From Paraglomus occultum (Eukaryota > Glomeromycota > Glomeromycetes > Paraglomerales > Paraglomeraceae): a stretch of 10,685 bases of DNA. The notes beneath the pieces were generated by a model. The model did not search any database. It was given only the letters and a program-made list of their open reading frames with translations, and was not told the DNA's origin. This document shows, piece after piece, positions 1-7,811 of this stretch. The stretch is from NCBI GenBank assembly GCA_910592205.1, contig CAJVPJ010001302.1, forward strand, positions 1 to 10,685, written 5' to 3'. Both the position numbers and the translations under genes were made by a program. Within the stretch, counting starts at the first letter, position 1; every line of letters starts with the position of its first letter.

Positions 1-141
1 TATAAAATCTGTGTATGTATCTCCTGCATCAATGGCTTGAAAAGAGGTAATAGCATCTACATAATCTATCCAGTTAATCAGTTCTTTAACTAATGTCTCC
101 CTACTTATTATTACAATACGATTAAAATCGCTCACTATCAT
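1..141 (-). CDS. Possible N-terminus of an unrecognised protein, cut by the left edge
   Basis: Reading leftward from an ATG at 141-139, 47 codons stay open to the first base of the window. An in-frame stop at 177-175 lies 11 codons upstream, so this ATG is the only available start. The peptide begins MIVSDFNRIVIISRETLVKE and continues with an amphipathic, helix-like stretch containing NWIDYVDAI. No family is recognised. An open frame this short can arise by chance in AT-rich DNA, so the call rests on its protein-like composition and on reaching the edge. If real, it is divergent from the kinase gene at 1011 and shares an intergenic region of about 870 bp with it. Confidence 0.3.
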   Translation of the reverse strand, partial: MIVSDFNRIVIISRETLVKELINWIDYVDAITSFQAIDAGDTYTDFI

Positions 142-1010
142 TTCTCTCTCTAACACGTTGTACGAATGTGATAATCAAGAAGTATGTACGTAATAATTAA
201 ATTATCGAGTACATGAAAGAGAAAAAGAGGGGTATACAGTTCGAGAGTGATTTCATATTGCCAACGACAATGATAGTCCCAAGTAGCTATCTGAATATCA
301 GGCTATTGTCACGTATCTCCGGTCAGATACTATATCTCTTACTACTAGGACAGCAAAGTCTAATTTTATTCATAGCTGTAAAATTCAAAGTCGATGAAAG
401 GAACGTTCTTTGTATCTCCACAACACATTATCAGTGGGCAATTGTCTCCCCTGTCCGAAATGTCAACTGGACCCGAAAATTAAGTGATTTGGGAAAGACT
501 TCCGGATACTAATAATCGTATACGCGATACTCTCAATTTTGGATCAGGGAATACTTATGCTCTCCCGATCCAATTATTATTAGATATTGTGAATCATAGT
601 ATGATACTACGGTGATTCTCACTCGACATTAAGTTAGACAATGGTTGCATTCAAATCGGTTTAAGAAAATGCGTAGCTGTGCATAACTTTGAATTGTAAG
701 CTTTTTCCCTTCCCGACAATGTGAATATGCCAGTGATAGTAGACATAGACATGGACGTTTCATAGCCTAAAAATAACATGAGAGATGCAGCAGTCTAGAC
801 CGAGCCACACATCGAAAGGTTTACCTCACGCGATAATCTCAAATGGACAATTCCATATTCTTTAATTCAATGATCAACATATAACATAACATAGAGATAG
901 TTAATGTGACACTGGCGCAATTTTTACAACCATTGGTACATCCGTGTGGCGTAATACAATAACGTTGAGATGCTCTTTCTGAAAGGGGTGGAAACTTGTT
1001 TCATTCAAAC
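142..1010. other. Intergenic region upstream of the kinase gene
   Basis: No gene is supported here. One 99-codon plus-strand frame (213-512) has no recognisable domain and no sign of intron structure, and I treat it as chance. In the kinase frame a TGA at 966-968 closes the sequence upstream of the ATG at 1011. The region should carry the kinase promoter and 5' untranslated region; I see no clear TATA box or other element that I could defend. Confidence 0.5.
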
Positions 1011-3508
1011 ATGTCGTTAGCATCAGGGACTATTAAGAATCCAGCAATTGCCGACTTGGTTGGATCCTTGGAAAGTGAAGATGAATCGTTAAGACTTGAA
1101 TGGATTCCTTACGAGGAAATCACCAACATTGAACCAACTCCAATTGACAATGTCTGTTACGCTATTCATAAATATTCGTCACATGGTGAAATGAAGGAAA
1201 AGCCGATAACGCTGGTATTCGTTGGAAATAGTGAAGAATGTACACCAACCGTTGTGAGTGAGTTTGCAAGGATATACGCACTTCCGACACACAAGTACAA
1301 TAATGTTGACGATAACTTTAAAAGATATTCCATATGGCTTGAGAAACGCAACCGACTGATAAAGGGATTTACCGAGTCTGATGACAACTCTTGTTACATG
1401 GTTGCTAATAAACGCTTTCACCATTGTTATTCCCGATATGGATTCTGCACCGCATGCGGAGTACTCCGGTGTAGCCCCGTGTGGTGCATTTGCCGTCATA
1501 AAGAATTATCCGACGGATGGACCAGCAACAATAAGCGACTCGACGAGTTTATCAAGAAGACTCAATTACAAACAAACTCTGCAAATGAATCCTATCTGGA
1601 ATGGATTCCAGACGATTGTATTAGGTATGGGTCAGACTTGCGTGGTGGTCTACCTACTTCTGTAGTCGAATTGATGCCACTTGAGATAACAGATGAAACA
1701 CATGATTTATATTATGCCGAGGTAAAACTATTTGCTTGTGAGTCATATCATATTTATTATAATTCTTGACCTATTGTTTCCGCTAGTTGTGTGATGAGCA
1801 TCCTGATATTCTTAGCACGGATGTTTGGCTTACCATCGGATTTACATATGATGCGATCGAACAAGAGTATTGCCTAATAAAAGAAGAGTATGGACATGGA
1901 CTATGTCTGGCGTGTACGAAGCAGTTAAGCCCCAAGATCAATATATTTTGTTATGAATGTAAAGCATCACGGCCTCTTGATTGGACTACTGGAAACAAGT
2001 CATTGGATTCGTTCATCATGGAATCGTGGAAGAATACGAGCAACGAGAATGATGCGTATATACAATGGATTGAATACTCCCGTTTGACAAACGTACAAGA
2101 TATGACATCATTACGTCATGGATGCACACGTATGGCAGATTGGATAACGACTCGTGTGACACTCAAAAAGATAGTCGACAAAGGAGATGATTTCCATCAG
2201 GTAAATTATTTTTCAAGTGTAAAAATGCAAATAATATTTCGCGGTGCTAATTAGATTATCGTATTCTGTTTATTCAATAGCTAATTAAGGAATACCCAGA
2301 TATATTAACCCCAGAGAATATTTGGATAATTGGGATCACGCAGGATCCATCAACTCGGGAATATTATTTAGTTTTCTTCTACGACATACATGGAATATTG
2401 GACAGGTTTATACGAAATAACGATCATGTAAAGCACATGCAGTATAGTGACTTTGATGAACTTGAAGAGGTCGGCTCTGGCGGTTATGGATCAGTTTATA
2501 CTGCCAAATATAGAAATTATACAGAAGTAGAGGGTATGAAAGAAACAGTTGTACTCAAACGGTTTAAGAATTTTGATAAAACACCGGAATTATTTATTTC
2601 AGAGGTAAGCAATAATTGATACGATAAATGATACTATCAAAGTGACATTAATCTAACGCCGTATTTGATAGTTCCGAAATCATGCCAAGTGCGTAGAAGG
2701 AAAATATTCTATATTTCTCGAAATTTATGGAGTCACACAGGACCCAGAAACGAAAGAGTACATTACTGTCATGCAGTATGCTAACAATGGTAGTCTTTTG
2801 TCTTACCTGGATCAAAACATTAACAAATTGACGTGGATGGATAAATTAAAATATTTGAAGAATATTGCATCGCATCTGTACGGTATTCATGATATGGGAT
2901 TAGTACATTGCGATCTTCACGGCGGAAACATCGTTTTGAACAACACAAATTATCCACTGATATGCGATCTTGGTTTGTCTCGATCAGTGAATTCACGCGA
3001 GTCAGCCATTCGAGGCGTCTTACCTTTTATTGCACCGGAAGTCTTTCATACCTGCAAGTTTACAAAGAAATCAGACATATATTCTTTTGGTATCATTATG
3101 TATTTGGTTGCAACTGGTGAACCGCCTTTTAGAAATCGGCAATTCGACAGAAATTTAATATGTAACATTATGGACGGACTACGACCATCGATGCCTGATT
3201 CCGCACCAGAGGAATACAAGAAACTTGCCGAGCGGTGTTGTGATGCTGATCCTGATAAGCGTCCTGATGCATATACATTTGAGGGGGATATTCACAGGCT
3301 TATTAGAAAGGTTAACAAGGACAATTCTGACGACAACACGTGGAACGCCGTTTATCATAACGATGTAAAACCATTGTCACGTCTCGAGAAGGAGAGTAAA
3401 TATTCTAGCACGCTTTTGCCTACTGGGCGTCTGCCCAAACCAAGAAATTATTCGTATCAGTTACCTCCCTTATCGGATTTGAGCTTGTCGGATGTTGACG
3501 AGGAGTAA
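1011..3508 (+). CDS. Protein kinase with three degenerate N-lobe copies and two zinc ribbons ahead of a complete kinase domain
   Basis: Exons are 1011-1721, 1787-2200, 2281-2604 and 2672-3508, all joined in phase 0, giving 761 aa. The start is the first ATG after an in-frame stop at 966. The catalytic domain covers about residues 428-690: Gly loop GSGGYGSV (440-447), VAIK-type lysine K468, alpha-C glutamate E483, catalytic loop HCDLHGGN (D564, N569), DLG metal site (D582), APE (604-606), DIYSFG (618-623) and RP (R680). HCD replaces HRD, so it is a non-RD kinase; all other key residues are present and activity as a Ser/Thr or dual-specificity kinase is likely. Ahead of it lie degenerate N-lobes at about 27-118, 195-270 and 327-415. 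A zinc ribbon with odd spacing (C146, C149, C159, C161) and a regular one (C277, C280, C292, C295) are each followed by a WTSNN/WTTGN helix. The tail 700-761 is Ser/Pro-rich and acidic at the end. Probably a cytosolic signalling kinase; ligand and substrate unknown. Confidence 0.88.
1722..1786 (+). other. Kinase intron 1 (65 nt)
   Basis: Donor GTAAAA follows a GAG codon and the acceptor is CGCTAG. The intron is phase 0 and carries an in-frame stop (TGA 1767-1769) if retained. A CTTGAC-like branch site lies about 20 nt before the acceptor. It interrupts the second degenerate N-lobe at the position matching the end of helix alpha-C, between ...LYYAE and LCDEHPDIL.... Confidence 0.85.
2201..2280 (+). 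other. Kinase intron 2 (80 nt)
   Basis: Donor GTAAAT follows a CAG codon; the branch-like GCTAAT lies about 35 nt before the acceptor TTCAATAG. Phase 0. Retention brings in a stop at about 2252. The intron lies in the third degenerate N-lobe between ...GDDFHQ and LIKEYPDIL..., the same structural site as intron 1. Confidence 0.87.
2605..2671 (+). other. Kinase intron 3 (67 nt)
   Basis: Donor GTAAGC follows a GAG codon, TCTAAC is a good branch site, and TTGATAG is the acceptor. Phase 0. Retention gives a stop at 2617. It sits in the true catalytic domain directly after the alpha-C glutamate E483, again the same structural site as introns 1 and 2. Confidence 0.88.
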
Positions 3509-3605
3509 GAGATGTAGTTCGGATTAGAAAGACAAAATTAGTTCTGTTCGTATAAATTATTAAAGCCAATCTACAATATTAGTTATAGCGACCCAACATC
3601 CTTTC

Positions 3606-3611
3606 AATAAA
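3606..3611 (+). promoter_or_regulatory. Likely polyadenylation signal of the kinase gene
   Basis: AATAAA lies 98 nt after the kinase stop codon, inside an AT-rich 3' flank. A second AATAAA occurs about 40 nt further on. Motif only; the cleavage site cannot be seen. Confidence 0.45.
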
Positions 3612-3747
3612 CATATAATTCGAAATTTTATTCCTCTTCCGTTTAAATAAATTAAAATGTTGGGGCTGAGTTAAAAAAATACTGAAATAAAATCGTGCGC
3701 GTCTCCTACTAGCTATCTTTGCCGGCGGCGTAGATCATTTGAATATG

Positions 3748-3799
3748 TACACTCACCTAGCAAAATTATTTCCGGAAATAATTTTTCTAGGTGAGTGTA
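3748..3799. repeat. 52-bp near-perfect palindrome bounded by TA (foldback or minimal MITE-like element)
   Basis: Arms 3748-3773 and 3774-3799 are reverse complements with no loop and one mismatch (C3761 against T3786). The centre is TCCGGA and the ends are TACACTCACC and GGTGAGTGTA. Removing the outer TA on each side leaves 24-bp inverted arms starting CACTCACCTAGCAAAATTAT. TA at both ends fits the TA target duplication of Tc1/mariner/IS630 elements, so this may be two terminal repeats joined without an interior, or a very small non-autonomous element. No transposase adjoins it with certainty. Confidence 0.7.
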
Positions 3800-5074
3800 A
3801 TAATACAAGCACATCTCTATGAAAATAGTAAAGAGTTCTATGCTGATCGTTCCTGGATAAAAAATGGTTACATTCGAGCTCCAGTGACACCGCTTTCAAT
3901 TCTTGTTCAAATTTTATTCCGTTTTGACATTGATACAATGCTGTTTGTAGCCTTGATAGATACAATGGCCGTTTCATGACTATTGCAATAATCCTACTAG
4001 TCCATCGCGAAAGAACAGGCGGTAAGAAGTTAACCGATGCTGGACCCCGTTAACGATAAAAGGCAGATTCCATACCTGTCCGGTCTTGCAAACACCACGG
4101 GAGTATGAATAATCGATCTACCGAAATAAATTGCGCACGCGAATGTGTCAACCATAGATGCCGATATCATATCGACTGTGCGAAATAGTTTTGGTCCGCT
4201 TCACCGTTCCTCTGGCCAAGAGTCTGAACAAATCTATCCAGGTGTAACATCCATGCATCATTGGTTGTGGGCCGAGACCCTTTCAATGATGTGTTCTATA
4301 TCGCGCGGATCGAGGAAGTATTCCGACCTGCAAACTTTCCCAAGTCTGCTCGTTTTGCCTGAATAAATCGGATATTTCCCATAATAAGTAACGCTGTAAA
4401 CATATTGATGAATTGCTTTAAGCATTCGGGGCAAGAAATCTGTCCTTACTAGTTGACGGCAAGCGAACGTGTCATTATGTAATTGCACTCTCAAATGCTC
4501 AGGTTTGTTTAAATTATTCAGCTGGAAATAGAAACTTTACTTGACTTCGTTCATGTGACCAAACACAATGATAGTATTTTATATGGAACATATTGTAACA
4601 AATACATCTTTATTACTATCAATAGTTTAATAAACCTGCTGTTTAATACTCAATATAAATATTCAAATTTCCAAGATTAATCGTCTTAATATTAATATAA
4701 AGTTTTCATAACTTGTTTCAGCAAATGTAATTTACTATTACTATCCAATTTACAACTCTTGTAATTTGTGTAAATATTAATATATTTTCTTAACACATTA
4801 TTAGGCATATACACGTATGAAGGAAGAGTATACAATTGTTCAAGGAAATTTTGAGTATAGTTATCGTGATTATTATATCTCGGTTATATGTAATTAATTT
4901 TTTTTTACTTTACGACACCGTCTCGGATGTATAACAGCCACAGTCTTATATATATATATGTGCTTATCCTCTGATCATGTGGAAGCATCAAATTCAGATA
5001 CTAAAACGCTCGTTTTTGATAATCTTGGCCTCCCCATATCTTTTCTTTTTTCGATGTGAAATGGCACAACAATG
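3800..5074. other. Gene-poor region, including a denser GC block and an AT-rich tract
   Basis: No gene is assigned. About 3990-4500 is visibly richer in G and C than its surroundings. Its longest minus-strand frame, open from about 4536 to 4258, contains AIHQYVYSVTYYGKYPIYSG and FLDPRDIEHIIERV; two further minus frames are open beyond it. This could be a frame-scrambled relic, but no domain is recognised. From 4500 to 5040 the sequence is strongly AT-rich with a (TA)n run near 4947-4959 and nothing coding. Confidence 0.45.
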
Positions 5075-5547
5075 TTAGGATTTGTGGAAATCAGAAGTAA
5101 TATTTTTTGCAGATAAATGACTCAAAAAGTCAAAGTTATTTTCAGGTTTATTGCATTTTTCTTCGATTAATGGAATACTCATACCATCTATTACGATTTT
5201 ATCACGGTGTTCATAGGTTTTGGGAGAAAACCCAAAGATAATTTTTGCTTCACGCATCCATAACCATTCTTGTCCCAGCACCAAATCGAACGACGGATTT
5301 TTGCGAATTTGAAAGTCTAAGCTTCGCCACTTTCCTTTATTATTATTATTATTATTATTATAGTAAAACTGTAAATCTAAGCATTTTATTTTTCACATAT
5401 CACATCTTCATCGGGTATATCTTTTAACCCGTAATATTCTTCAAGCTTATTAAACAAACACCTGCTAATAATATTGGATTTAGATGTTGTATCAATTAAC
5501 GCTTTAGCTGGGATTTTTCCTTCTACGAGCGTTTCTATGAAAATCAT
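5075..5547 (-). pseudogene. Retropepsin-like aspartyl protease, frameshifted and with an altered active site
   Basis: Two frames cover one domain. Frame 1 runs from ATG 5547-5545 to TAA 5388-5386 (53 codons) and holds the active-site strand ALIDTTSKSNIIS, where the family has D-T/S-G. Frame 2 runs from 5392 to TAA 5077-5075 (105 codons) and holds the C-terminal hydrophobic-hydrophobic-glycine strand, NPSFDLVLGQEWLW, followed by a flap-like region. The frames overlap only in a run of five A (minus strand), so a one-base indel there is the simplest break. Frame 2 also reads an AAT repeat as seven asparagines. The family cleaves peptides with paired aspartates in a dimer and occurs both in LTR-type retroelements and as domesticated host genes; no reverse transcriptase or LTR is visible here. 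DTG changed to DTT predicts loss of catalysis even without the frameshift. Confidence 0.65.
5337..5360. repeat. (TTA)8 microsatellite
   Basis: Eight uninterrupted TTA units. On the minus strand they are read as AAT codons (seven Asn) inside the second frame of the retropepsin-like pseudogene, so the repeat expanded within former coding sequence. Confidence 0.95.
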
Positions 5548-5679
5548 GTCAAATATTGTTTAATAATGTATACTATAACCGAAAAAATAACTCGGTAAGT
5601 AATTACCCATGATGAATAATTAGTAATAATCCCGCCAGTCTCTCTGATACAATTATTGATTATGGAAATAAGATCTGCT

Positions 5680-6441
5680 CTATCTATTGATGGACCTGCA
5701 AAGACTGAAATATGTAGAAGTGGATGAGAACTGACCATTTATCATCTGAATAATCATGATATTTGATTTTAATTTTAGGATTAAGTTTTTCATCACTTCT
5801 TCGTTAATCCCTTTACATCCATTCAAACTAAGATATTTCAAATTAGTACAGTTGCGGACTATTTTCTCGATAGTTTTATTACCAATCGAACAATTACCAA
5901 GCTCAAAATGTCCAAGTTTTGGGCATAAACGCGTTATGGTTTCCAATTCCCCGTTTTTCTTAATCATGTTTCAGTGATACATCGATTAGTAAGACATTTA
6001 CATGAATTAAGACTCAGGTGCTGTAGTTTTGGAGAAACTCTAGCAATTTTTATAATTGGTATATTAGTGAAACCCTTACATTATCAAGAATGAGAAAGCA
6101 TATATTCGGACATGAATGCAAAATTGTACTGATTAATGCATGATTTTTGAACCTTCTAACCTGAGATATACCATCTTTGAACAATAGAGTGGCTTTATTT
6201 TCTACGCATAACTCTTTAAAGTTTATCAATCGCCGAGTAAGAACCCGAGACATATTTAAGGCACGCCGGCTCTACTGATAATCTTTGTTGAAAAACTCAG
6301 CGCGACACCATAGAATAGGAGCAACGCAGTGATACTAAAGGTGGTTAACAAATAAAGCAGAATAGAGGGATCGATTGATTCTAAAAAATATAAGATCTGT
6401 TCTAGCAATTCTGGTAAATCAAAAATATTTAGTTGCGCCAT
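5680..6441 (-). pseudogene. F-box / leucine-rich repeat protein, broken by stops and frameshifts
   Basis: From ATG 6441 (an ATG two codons earlier is also in frame) the F-box starts FDLPELLEQILYFLESIDP. Near 6370 the frame switches to LYSALFVNHL, then a TAG at 6337-6335 sits where the family has Trp, followed by YHCVAPILW. A second TAG at 6274-6272 lies in the same frame, which then stays open to 6050 and includes ILHSCPNICFLILDNV. A third frame (6080-5964) gives ARVSPKLQHLSLNSCKCLTN. A fourth (5967-5680) gives LCPKLGHFELGNC and CTNLKYLSLNGCKGIN. These are cysteine-containing LRRs of the AMN1/SKP2-like type, arranged collinearly. Intact relatives bind Skp1 through the F-box and recruit targets to SCF ubiquitin ligases through the LRRs. 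At least two in-frame stops and three frame changes argue for a pseudogene rather than introns, and no convincing GT-AG pair removes the TAG at the Trp position. Confidence 0.75.
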
Positions 6442-6541
6442 CCTCATTATATATCTTTAATCGGAAAAAACAACCAATGTTCGGATAATTAATTTAGGCG
6501 TATTTTTAAATTAGTATTAATAAAATAATTTAACATTTACA

Positions 6542-6869
6542 ATGACCGAAGCTAATAAAGCCGTATCCTATATCACGTAAACAGGTGTCGGGTAAAAGAA
6601 TCTGGATCTCTCTTCACCGATTACTGGAGATAGTAAAATCCGAAATTCAGCAAGCTCGATTACAAACCCGGATATTTCACGGAGAAATCGTACACCATCT
6701 GAGGCTAAAAGAAATGCAAAGTTAGAAAAAAATTTTAATTTTTAAAGATACCGCATCTGAGTCCTCATCCTCGTCTTCGTTTGAATCTGGGTCTGGGTCC
6801 GACTCTGAATCGTCTAATGATGATAAAGATTTTACTGTGGGTATGGTAAAAGTGAAGAAGCGTGATTAG
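6542..6869 (+). pseudogene. Ser-rich, acidic-tailed small protein gene, probably broken
   Basis: An ATG at 6542 starts MTEANKAVSYIT and stops at 6578. After another in-frame stop at 6593 the same frame reopens with SSPITGDSKIRNSASSITNP, then RRNRTPSEAKRNAKLEKNFN, ending at 6743. A second frame, open to TAG 6867-6869, holds TASESSSSSSFESGSGSDSE and a basic end, VGMVKVKKRD. The two frames meet in a T-run (about 6737-6743) where one base less would join them, and the short segment SRKQVSGKR (6570-6599, third frame) would bridge the first two. Composition is that of a disordered regulatory or nuclear protein; similar SP/TP and poly-Ser/Asp tails are common in these fungi. Introns are an alternative, but I found no donor and acceptor pair in the right phase. 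It converges on the recombinase relic, with 51 bp between the ends. Confidence 0.5.
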
Positions 6870-6920
6870 TTCTCGTCATCAGAAATTTCTCCGTATAAAT
6901 TGATAATATCCTCGACCTCA

Positions 6921-7479
6921 CTATTCTTGTTTAGGTGCTGGAGTATTTGGTCTGTCATTCATTGTACCATAATGTTCAACTGATGAAGCATGACCTATTT
7001 TATGCTACATGCTAATTGTCGTAAATATTGACGGCCGGAATCATTCCTACTCCATGTATTTTGGAAGCATGATCAGCTCCTATTTTTCTTAATATAAATG
7101 AGGTAATTTATGGCGATTTAAGAATTGACTAAGTGGTGCAACATGAGTATTTCCATCCTTATTATCTTTTAACAAGAAGGGAAATTTGTCCAATATTGAT
7201 CTCTGAATCCAGATGAGTAATTCTCTTGCTCGTATTGGAATTTTTTTCCATTGAGAGGAGTAGTCGGGGCTCCCCCAGTTACCTTTACTTTTTGCAGTAC
7301 CAAGAATAGTCAGGATTATACCATGACTCACGACTTGGTCTGTATCGATTGATACGAAGATTTTCCGCCGCATACATTATCATTACGTCTATTAGATTTT
7401 GCATTAAAGGTATTACATTCGTTAAGTCTTTCCTGAACTTTTCCAGGTAAAAGAACTTGGGACAATCGTAATGATTAAT
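6921..7479 (-). pseudogene. Tyrosine-recombinase-like relic, heavily frameshifted
   Basis: Collinear pieces in changing frames: 7479-7285 with LMQNLIDVMIMYAAENLRI, YRPSRES and WYNPDYSWYC; 7373-7089 with GTAKSKG, then IRARELLIWIQRSI and LSQFLNRHKLPHL; 7107-7012 with LRKIGADHASKIHGVGMIPA; and 7004-6921 with IGHASSVEHYGTMNDRPNTP, ending at TAG 6923-6921. In tyrosine recombinases the C-terminal box is H-x-x-R ... G-H ... Y. PH followed by LRK, then GH and HYG, fit that order, with the Tyr of HYG as candidate nucleophile. The layout agrees with my memory of an expanded Glomeromycotina family related to Crypton-type recombinases; this is from memory, not a search. At least three frameshifts and several stops make it non-functional. 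Confidence 0.55.
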
Positions 7480-7811
7480 TCACGAAGTGCTGAGTATTAT
7501 ATTCATAATAACAATCATTAGAGTTCATCATCGAAAAAGTAAGCCATATGACATTTACTATAAATATTTTTGACTTTGTATTTTCAATTATATTACAACG
7601 ACAAGACAGCTATACGTTGATGTGCTCAACACGCTCATGTATCCATCTTTTCATCGGTTGAACGCGAGATGTATTGATTGATATATTATTTATTTATTTA
7701 GCATTTGCATTAGGTATGAAATGAACCACAGTAACGGTTGCATTTAACGGTAAATACATTGTTGCAGACTCCTCAACTTCTGATTTCACAATTTCTGTCC
7801 TATACTATTGC
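7480..7811. other. Spacer between the recombinase relic and the membrane-protein gene
   Basis: No gene is seen. It should hold the 3' untranslated region of the minus-strand membrane-protein gene. A TTATTTATTTATTT tract at 7687-7700 reads AATAAATAAATAA on the minus strand. Confidence 0.5.
7689..7698 (-). promoter_or_regulatory. Likely polyadenylation signal of the membrane-protein gene
   Basis: Overlapping AATAAA motifs on the minus strand, about 115-120 nt after the stop codon at 7814-7812. Motif only. Confidence 0.4.

Noticed and set aside
213-512. 99-codon plus-strand frame from an ATG
   Set aside because: No domain, no homologous pattern and mixed composition; the opposite strand and other frames look equally arbitrary. 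Probably chance.
1166-1665. Frames inside kinase exon 1 on both strands
   Set aside because: Shadows of the kinase frame, which has intron logic and domain motifs.
3753-3977. Minus-strand 74-codon frame ending in the palindrome
   Set aside because: It reads through a TA-bounded palindrome and has no recognisable domain.
5544-5738. Minus-strand frame between the LRR pseudogene and the retropepsin relic
   Set aside because: It contains a helix-like DRADLISIINNCIRETGG, but its start overlaps the tail of the LRR frame and it matches neither neighbour; perhaps a decayed piece of one of them, not supportable as a gene.
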